Assembly: GCF_004363655.1 (NCBI RefSeq)
Contig: NZ_SNZH01000014.1
Coordinates: 62,001 to 126,000, forward strand
Source of the DNA: Tahibacter aquaticus
GTDB taxonomy: Bacteria > Pseudomonadota > Gammaproteobacteria > Xanthomonadales > Rhodanobacteraceae
Direction: 5' to 3'
Length of the DNA stretch: 64,000 bases
Made by a program: the position numbers and the translations under genes. Numbering within the stretch: position 1 is the stretch's first letter; each line of letters opens with the position of its first letter. Of the stretch, positions 59,329 through 64,000 are shown one piece after another. The notes below the pieces were generated by a model that was not told the DNA's origin, ran no database searches, and worked only from the letters and a program-made list of their open reading frames with translations.

Positions 59329-61134
59329 TTACGGTTGATAGGTGATGCTGAGCTTCGCGGTGGCACCCTTGTCGATCCAGATGTAGTTCGTTGCACTCGG
59401 GTTTGCCGTGAAGCGCAAACGCAACTGGCTGCGGCCGCTCTTGTTGATCGCGCCCAGCCCGGCGGCGGAAAACAGCGTACTGGCCTGGCTGCCGCCGCTG
59501 AACGCGGGAATCTGCGCCACTGCGCTTGCCGTCGTCGTCGCCGACCAGTCGCCTGCCTCGATGGTGCAGGCGCCGATGCAGGCGCTGTTCGCATCGACGA
59601 CCAGCGTATTGCCGGCCGGACTGGTCCAGGGGTTGCCCGAGGCACTACGGTAGCCGACGCTGACACTGGCGGCGGTAATCGTCGCGCCGTCGGGTATCGA
59701 TGCGGTATCGAACGAAAGCAGGCTGCGATTGAAATTTCCGTCGGTGCCGCGGCCGATGGCCAGCCCGTAGATCGATTCCAGCGTACCCACGGCCGCGCCG
59801 CCGCCGCTGGCATTGGCCTTGACGTAGCCGTCGTTGCTGTCTTCGTTGTCGAACACCACAGTCACCGGCGTGCCGCCGCCGCCACCGCCGCCCGTGACGC
59901 TGACATGGACCTGGGCCGAGTGACCGGTATTGCCGGCCAGGTCATAGGCCTGCGCCTGCAGCACATGGGCGCCGTTGCTGCTGCTGGCGGTGTTCCAGCT
60001 CCACGCATACGGCGCCGCCGCATCGCTGCCGAGCAGGCTGCCGTCGAGCAGGAAATCCACGCGATCCAGGCCGACATCGTCGCTGGCCGTGGCGGTCACG
60101 CTGACGATGCCGCTGACGACGCTGGCATCGGCCGGTGCGGTGAGCACCACGCTGGGCGCGATGCCGTCGAGATCGTCCAGGCCGAAAAAACGCCCGATGT
60201 AGTAGCTGGAGCAGATATTCACGTCGAGGATATAGGCGCCGGCAGTGCCGCACTGGCTTTCGCCGCTGCCTGGGGCCACCGGCGTGCCGTGGCCCATTCC
60301 GCTGATGGTATACGTTTCCACCCGAGGCTGGCCGCTGCCGTCGCTGTACACCTTGTGCGGATAGCCGGCGACGCTTTCGGATACGTCGGCGGTCTGGTCG
60401 ACGCCGTGGACATTGGTCCATTGCTGCATCAGCTCGGCCTGGTTGGCCGGCCGCACCACGTAGTCGGCATCGCCATGCCAGATCGAGACGATAGGCCAGG
60501 GGCCGTTCCAGCTGCTGGCGGCGCGTACCTTGTCGCCCCATTGCTGCGGGCTGAGGTCGGTGCCGGGATTCATGCAGGAAAAGGCATTGGCCTGGCTGGT
60601 GGCACAGCGATACGGCAGGCCGGACAGGATGGCGCCGCCGGCAAACACGTCGGGGTAGGTGGCCAGCAGCACGGCCGTCATGGCGCCGCCGGCGGAAAGC
60701 CCGGTCGCATAGACGCGGCCGGGCGCGCTGGCATGGTCGGCAATCATGCGGTCGACCATCTGCCGGATCGACAGTGCCTCGCCCTGGCCACGCGTCGTAT
60801 CGGCGCTTTCGAACCAGTTGAAGCAGGTGCTGGAATTGTTCGCGCTCTGCTGCTGCGGCAGCAGCAGGGCGAAATGCCATCGGTCGGCCAGGGCCTGCCA
60901 GCCGGTTTCCGCATCGTAGCTGGCCGCGCTCTGCGAGCAGCCGTGCATGGCCACTACCAGCGGTGCGCCAGCGGGCAGGCTGGCCGGTATATATTTGTAC
61001 ATGCGCAAATTGCCGGGATTGCTACCGAAGCCGGTCACTTCGGTCTGGGCGAGTGCAGGTGCAGACAAGGCAAGCAGCAGCAACGACAGGCACGGGCGCA
61101 GCGGCCCGGCAGACCCGCGATAAGGCGAAGACAT
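59329..61134 (-). CDS. PHB-depolymerase-type secreted esterase
   Basis: 601 residues with a signal peptide. Catalytic alpha-beta hydrolase domain (about 30-310) with MHGCSQSAASYD, nucleophile elbow YATGLSAGGAM (Ser about 145), WHGDADYVV and a late GMGHGTPV His. An Ig-like domain (about 330-420), a Gly-rich linker (GGGGGGG) and a C-terminal beta domain follow. The layout fits secreted polyhydroxyalkanoate or feruloyl-type esterases with carbohydrate- or surface-binding modules. Substrate is uncertain. Confidence 0.86.
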   Translation of the reverse strand: MSSPYRGSAGPLRPCLSLLLLALSAPALAQTEVTGFGSNPGNLRMYKYIPASLPAGAPLVVAMHGCSQSAASYDAETGWQALADRWHFALLLPQQQSANNSSTCFNWFESADTTRGQGEALSIRQMVDRMIADHASAPGRVYATGLSAGGAMTAVLLATYPDVFAGGAILSGLPYRCATSQANAFSCMNPGTDLSPQQWGDKVRAASSWNGPWPIVSIWHGDADYVVRPANQAELMQQWTNVHGVDQTADVSESVAGYPHKVYSDGSGQPRVETYTISGMGHGTPVAPGSGESQCGTAGAYILDVNICSSYYIGRFFGLDDLDGIAPSVVLTAPADASVVSGIVSVTATASDDVGLDRVDFLLDGSLLGSDAAAPYAWSWNTASSSNGAHVLQAQAYDLAGNTGHSAQVHVSVTGGGGGGGTPVTVVFDNEDSNDGYVKANASGGGAAVGTLESIYGLAIGRGTDGNFNRSLLSFDTASIPDGATITAASVSVGYRSASGNPWTSPAGNTLVVDANSACIGACTIEAGDWSATTTASAVAQIPAFSGGSQASTLFSAAGLGAINKSGRSQLRLRFTANPSATNYIWIDKGATAKLSITYQP

Positions 61135-61277
61135 GGCCGTTTCCTCAGGGTGGAAGGCGCGCGCAGTGGGCCACAGCAGTGCGCGGGCTCACAGTGTCCG
61201 AAGGGGCAAGCTGCGGCGCAGCAAAAGCGCCGGCAGTTGCCGGCGTGGCCTGGGAGTGCAGGCGCTGGCGCGCGGGT

Positions 61278-61730
61278 TCAGCGCCAGACGATATGCCAGG
61301 CAGCGTGCCCGGCCGGAAGGGTCGGCGCATTCGGCGCGACCGGTTCGGGAAAACCCTTGACCGGTCCGGCGGCCATCAGCAGCTCGGTCCAGTCGATCAG
61401 CTCTTGCGTCGGTGCCGAGGTCACGAAGACGACCTTGTTCGCCACTACCCAGTCGGCATCGGAGTCGTACGCCCATTCCACGTCGGCGGCCTGTACCAGT
61501 ACATGGCTGACATCGTCGCGCTGGGCGATCTGCTGCAGCTGCTGCTGAAAATAATCCAGATCTGGATAATGCTGCACAAGGTTCGGCGCAAAGCTGTTGC
61601 GGTCGTCGTTGCCGTCGAAGAAATCGTCGATGCCGACCAGCGGCAGAGCGCCGCTGCCGCGCGGGTTTTCCTCATTCATGCCGTAGGCGGCAAGCTGTTT
61701 CAGCAGTTGGTCACGGCGTTGCAGGTCCAT
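61278..61730 (-). CDS. hypothetical cytosolic protein
   Basis: 150 residues, start 61730 preceded by GGAG. Acidic and aromatic; motifs include LPLVGIDDFFDGNDD and AAWHIVWR at the end. No signal peptide or membrane segment. I do not recognise a family. It lies 56 nt after the ABM-domain gene on the same strand, so they may be co-transcribed. Confidence 0.7.
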   Translation of the reverse strand: MDLQRRDQLLKQLAAYGMNEENPRGSGALPLVGIDDFFDGNDDRNSFAPNLVQHYPDLDYFQQQLQQIAQRDDVSHVLVQAADVEWAYDSDADWVVANKVVFVTSAPTQELIDWTELLMAAGPVKGFPEPVAPNAPTLPAGHAAWHIVWR

Positions 61731-61786
61731 GCGTTTTTCTCCGTGGGTTGGTCCGGGTGGTTCGATGCAAGCCAGTGGCGCTTTGC

Positions 61787-62083
61787 TCAGCCGGCCAGGC
61801 CGTAGCCGCCGACCGGCATCGTCTTCTGGTGCATATCCACGCCGGCAATCAGCGGCATGGCTTTGGCGATGGCCTGCTTCACGGCGGGAATCGCCAGCGA
61901 GGCGGCATGGCTGGCTTCGTCGGTCCAGGCTTCGGTAACCCAGATCGCGTCGGCATCGGCCGGGTCCAGCGCCACCACATAGCTGAGGCAGCCCGGCATG
62001 TCCGCCGTGCATTCCAGCAACAGGGCGACCAGCGCATCGCGCTGGCCCGGCAGCGACCTGAACTTGCCCAGCATTCCGAACAT
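61787..62083 (-). CDS. antibiotic biosynthesis monooxygenase (ABM) domain protein
   Basis: 98 residues, a single ABM ferredoxin-like domain: GKFRSLPGQRDALVALLL, SYVVALDPADADAIWVTEAW, then HAASLAIPAV. Such small dimeric proteins act as monooxygenases, heme-degrading enzymes or quinol oxidases; residues do not settle which. Start 62083 has GGAGG upstream. It may be co-transcribed with the hypothetical gene behind it. Confidence 0.85.
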   Translation of the reverse strand: MFGMLGKFRSLPGQRDALVALLLECTADMPGCLSYVVALDPADADAIWVTEAWTDEASHAASLAIPAVKQAIAKAMPLIAGVDMHQKTMPVGGYGLAG

Positions 62084-62218
62084 GATTCGCCTCCGCCTGC
62101 CGAAAGCGCGATCTTCGCGCCGGCCTCGCGCCGATTCAACTGCCGGTCTTGCAGCCCCTGCGCGAATGGCCGAGAGTGGCGCGCCGCACCTGGCGGTATA
62201 CACGGCAGCGAGGCATTC

Positions 62219-62809
62219 ATGTCCAGCGTATTGCCCGGCGAGCTGGCCTGGTACGTGACCGGCCGCTTCTATGCACAGGCCAGTAAGGCACTGGCGGACT
62301 ACGGCTATTTTCTGCACCTGGGCACGATTGCCGCGCCCCTGTTCGACGGCGAGCCGGGCGAAGCCACGGCGCATTTCACCTTTGCCGCGCAGCCGTTCGA
62401 GGCGCGTTCGATCAGCAACGGCGCCTTGAGCCTGGCGCTGGATCCGGTCGGCAGCTTCGCTGTGTATTTCCAGGCCGAACCCCGGGGCAATTTCGACGAT
62501 CCGGCCTCGTTCGCGCTCGGCCAGTGCATTGCGCGCTTCCGCCGCAGCAGCGTTGTCGTAGGCACTACGGTCAACAGCAGCGCCGCGGCCGCGGCGCAGG
62601 CACTGGTGGCCTCGAATGTCTTCAGTGCGCGCCTGATCGACAGCGAGCCGTTCCAGTTCCGCGGCCGGCACTACGATCTGCGCGAGATGCTGGGGCAGGG
62701 CGTCACCCAGTTCGGCACGGCGGCGACGGCGCCTGTCGAACCGGCGCTGGAAAACTATACGGCGGTGATTCCGTTCAGTGGCTCGGCCCTGGCGTTGGGG
62801 CCGGGTTGA
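62219..62809 (+). CDS. hypothetical protein
   Basis: 196 residues, start 62219, divergent from the ABM gene. No signal peptide. Motifs include LAWYVTGRFYAQASKAL, YFLHLGTIAAPLFDGEP and GQCIARFRRSSVVVG. I do not recognise the family. No partner is evident. Confidence 0.7.
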   Translation: MSSVLPGELAWYVTGRFYAQASKALADYGYFLHLGTIAAPLFDGEPGEATAHFTFAAQPFEARSISNGALSLALDPVGSFAVYFQAEPRGNFDDPASFALGQCIARFRRSSVVVGTTVNSSAAAAAQALVASNVFSARLIDSEPFQFRGRHYDLREMLGQGVTQFGTAATAPVEPALENYTAVIPFSGSALALGPG

Positions 62810-62864
62810 ACGGCATTGCTGCGGCCTTGTGCCCGGGCGGCGCGAAAGCGTGCGTCCGGCGGCG

Positions 62865-63106
62865 CTTGAGGTCAGTCCGTTTTCCTTCAGTGCCCCGGCT
62901 TCGTCGCCGGTGACATCGGTGAGAATCTTCGGTTCGCCGTTCTGCATGTGCAGGAAATACAGATTTTCGAATTCGATACGCACAGCGGCGCCGTCCTTGC
63001 GCCGCACATAGCGCGAATCCCAGCGTACTCGGGTCATCAGGTGCAGATCGTCCAGCGCCGTGACGCTGAGTCTCGCGATCTCGGTGGTTGAGGTCGCGCA
63101 CAAAAC
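62865..63106 (-). pseudogene. remnant of an NTF2/SnoaL-like gene
   Basis: The minus strand encodes a clearly protein-like C-terminal piece: TEIARLSVTALDDLHLM, RVRWDSRYVRRKDG, FENLYFLHMQNGEPKIL, TDVTGDEAGALKENGL. This resembles the end of NTF2/SnoaL-like proteins. The sense ends exactly at the border of the palindromic element at 63107 and, at the other side, no stop follows where the family normally ends. Both ends are thus missing and the gene is inactive. Confidence 0.6.
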
Positions 63107-63287
63107 CGTAGGTTGGGGTAAACCGCCAGGCGTACCCCGACATCGAGCTATATCCGCGACAAAAGGCCCATGCCGGAGGAACGCTTTTGCTTGTGCTGCG
63201 GCGAAACGAAGATACCTTCGGCGTGGTTTCTTCGATGGCGAGACAACTCGATGCTCGGGTGCGCCTGGCGGCTTACCCCAGCCTAGG
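63107..63287. mobile_element. MITE-like palindromic element, copy B
   Basis: 181-bp element with imperfect terminal inverted repeats of about 40 bp. The left end reads TAGGTTGGGGTAAACCGCCA; the reverse-complemented right end reads TAGGCTGGGGTAAGCCGCCA, both reaching a CATCGAG box. No transposase frame. Its left edge abuts the NTF2-like remnant and its right edge contains the stop codon of the VOC gene. Ends are related to copy A. Confidence 0.65.
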
Positions 63288-63723
63288 TGTTGCGCCGTTC
63301 GCCACCCCAGTCGGCCGGATCGACGTCGTTGATGCTTTGTGAAAATGTCCACGTATGGCCGAAAAGATCCTGCGCGCTGTACTGGGCTTCGCCATAGGGA
63401 TAACGCTGCGGCGGGCCGGAAACACGGGCGCCGGCGTCGAGCGCGCGGCGGTAGTGCGCGTCGACGTCGGCAACGCGCAGCATCAGCGAGCTACCCTGGC
63501 CCGGCGTGGCCTGGGCATGGGCGATGACGACGAGCGCGCCATCGCCGAAGACGAGTTGCGCGCGATGCCCGCCGATGCGCAAGCGTTCGACCAGTCCGAA
63601 TGCGCGGCATAGCCAGTCGACGGCGGCAGGCAGGTCGGGATAGGCCAGCACGGGAATCACGCTGCTCGCCGGCATGGAGCGATTGGGCTGGCGGCAGGAT
63701 GGATCGGCAGGCGTAGTGCTCAT
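63283..63723 (-). CDS. VOC/glyoxalase-like protein
   Basis: 146 residues of the vicinal oxygen chelate fold: VIPVLAYPDLPAAVDWLCRAF, GALVVIAHAQ, LMLRVADVDAHYRRALDAGA, and QDLFGHTWTFSQ. Start 63723 or Met17 (about 63675). These small proteins act as glyoxalase, resistance or isomerase enzymes; function here is open. The last two or three codons and the stop (63283-63285) lie in the palindromic element, so the original C-terminus may have been altered. Confidence 0.82.
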   Translation of the reverse strand: MSTTPADPSCRQPNRSMPASSVIPVLAYPDLPAAVDWLCRAFGLVERLRIGGHRAQLVFGDGALVVIAHAQATPGQGSSLMLRVADVDAHYRRALDAGARVSGPPQRYPYGEAQYSAQDLFGHTWTFSQSINDVDPADWGGERRNT

Positions 63724-63768
63724 GGTGTTCTCGACCTGTTGGCGGGCTGGCGTTGCGGCATTGCTGCC

Positions 63769-64000
63769 TCAGGCGCTGGCACCGCTCTGGCGCAGCAAGG
63801 TCGCCGCGCGGTGCGGCAGCCTGCTGCGGGCAATATCGTGCGGCGTAGTGTTCTTGGTGGCCAGTCCGGCGGCCAGGCGGATGCCGGCGCTGGCATAGCA
63901 GTGCTGCACGAAGGCCGAGCAGTACAGCGAACCTTCCCGTGCCAGCAGGTTGTCGCGTTCGCGCAGGCTGGGCTTGGCCAGTGCGAACAAGGTGCCGACG
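63769..64000 (-). CDS. C-terminal fragment of a papain-like cysteine peptidase, 5' part beyond window
   Basis: About 77 residues are visible from the right edge to the stop at 63769. The piece LYCSAFVQHCYASAGIRL followed by KNTTPHDIAR resembles the end of NlpC/P60- or YiiX-type papain-like proteins, but the catalytic context is outside the window. The frame is open to the edge. Confidence 0.5.
   Translation of the reverse strand, partial: VGTLFALAKPSLRERDNLLAREGSLYCSAFVQHCYASAGIRLAAGLATKNTTPHDIARSRLPHRAATLLRQSGASA

Overview
The window is GC-rich DNA from a gammaproteobacterium, most likely of the Lysobacterales (Xanthomonadales), in the area of Rhodanobacteraceae. This is inferred from the gene families: a paired DUF1800/DUF1501 export unit, tandem propeller-type sensor kinases, an ECF sigma factor overlapping a Ser/Thr kinase, a DUF3369/HD-GYP regulator, a fused IcmF mutase, and a secreted protein ending in an 'FADGF' tail. 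No rRNA, tRNA, CRISPR array, prophage or transposase gene was seen.

Layout. 1-2.8 kb: DUF1501 (runs off the left edge) and DUF1800 secreted pair. 3.1-4.7 kb: methylcrotonyl-CoA carboxylase beta subunit. 4.8-8.9 kb: HscC-type Hsp70, a membrane J-like protein and a related small membrane protein, all on the minus strand. 9.0-10.7 kb: helical lipoprotein and thiolase. 10.9-19.9 kb: two tandem propeller histidine kinases followed by an HD-GYP response regulator. 20.4-21.1 kb: a broken gene. 21.1-31.9 kb: isovaleryl-CoA dehydrogenase, alpha carbonic anhydrase, a secreted protein of unknown function, a leucine-dehydrogenase-type enzyme, a secreted beta-sandwich protein, IcmF and 2'-5' RNA ligase. 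32.3-36.7 kb: multicopper oxidase, and divergently a metallophosphoesterase with an Ig-like domain. 36.8-40.7 kb: ECF sigma factor, Ser/Thr kinase with repeats, FKBP lipoprotein. 40.8-47.9 kb: frameshifted receiver-like gene, a secreted unknown, a LytS/LytTR two-component pair, and a CheA-like kinase/receiver/CheX unit. 48.3-56.5 kb: M64 peptidase, TonB receptor, diheme cytochrome, beta-helix lipoprotein and divergent AraC regulator. 57.0-61.1 kb: pectinacetylesterase-like esterase with a foldase-like partner, and a PHB-depolymerase-type esterase. 61.3-64 kb: small unknowns, an ABM-domain protein, a gene remnant, a VOC protein and an edge fragment.

How the genes work together. Leucine and branched-chain catabolism recurs in scattered single genes (leucine-dehydrogenase type enzyme, isovaleryl-CoA dehydrogenase, MCC beta, thiolase, IcmF). 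Signalling is rich: two propeller kinases next to a c-di-GMP phosphodiesterase-type output, LytS/LytTR, CheA-like/CheY/CheX, and sigma factor/kinase. A third theme is secreted hydrolases and surface proteins.

The best candidates for undescribed biology are the TonB/diheme cytochrome/beta-helix/AraC cluster, the HscC unit whose J-like protein lacks HPD and shares a module with its neighbour, and the CheW-less CheA-like kinase unit. Two small palindromic elements of one apparent family (59163-59325 and 63107-63287) lie against gene ends; the second abuts a gene remnant and supplies the stop codon of the VOC gene. Perfect GC-rich hairpins lacking a U-tract recur between genes.
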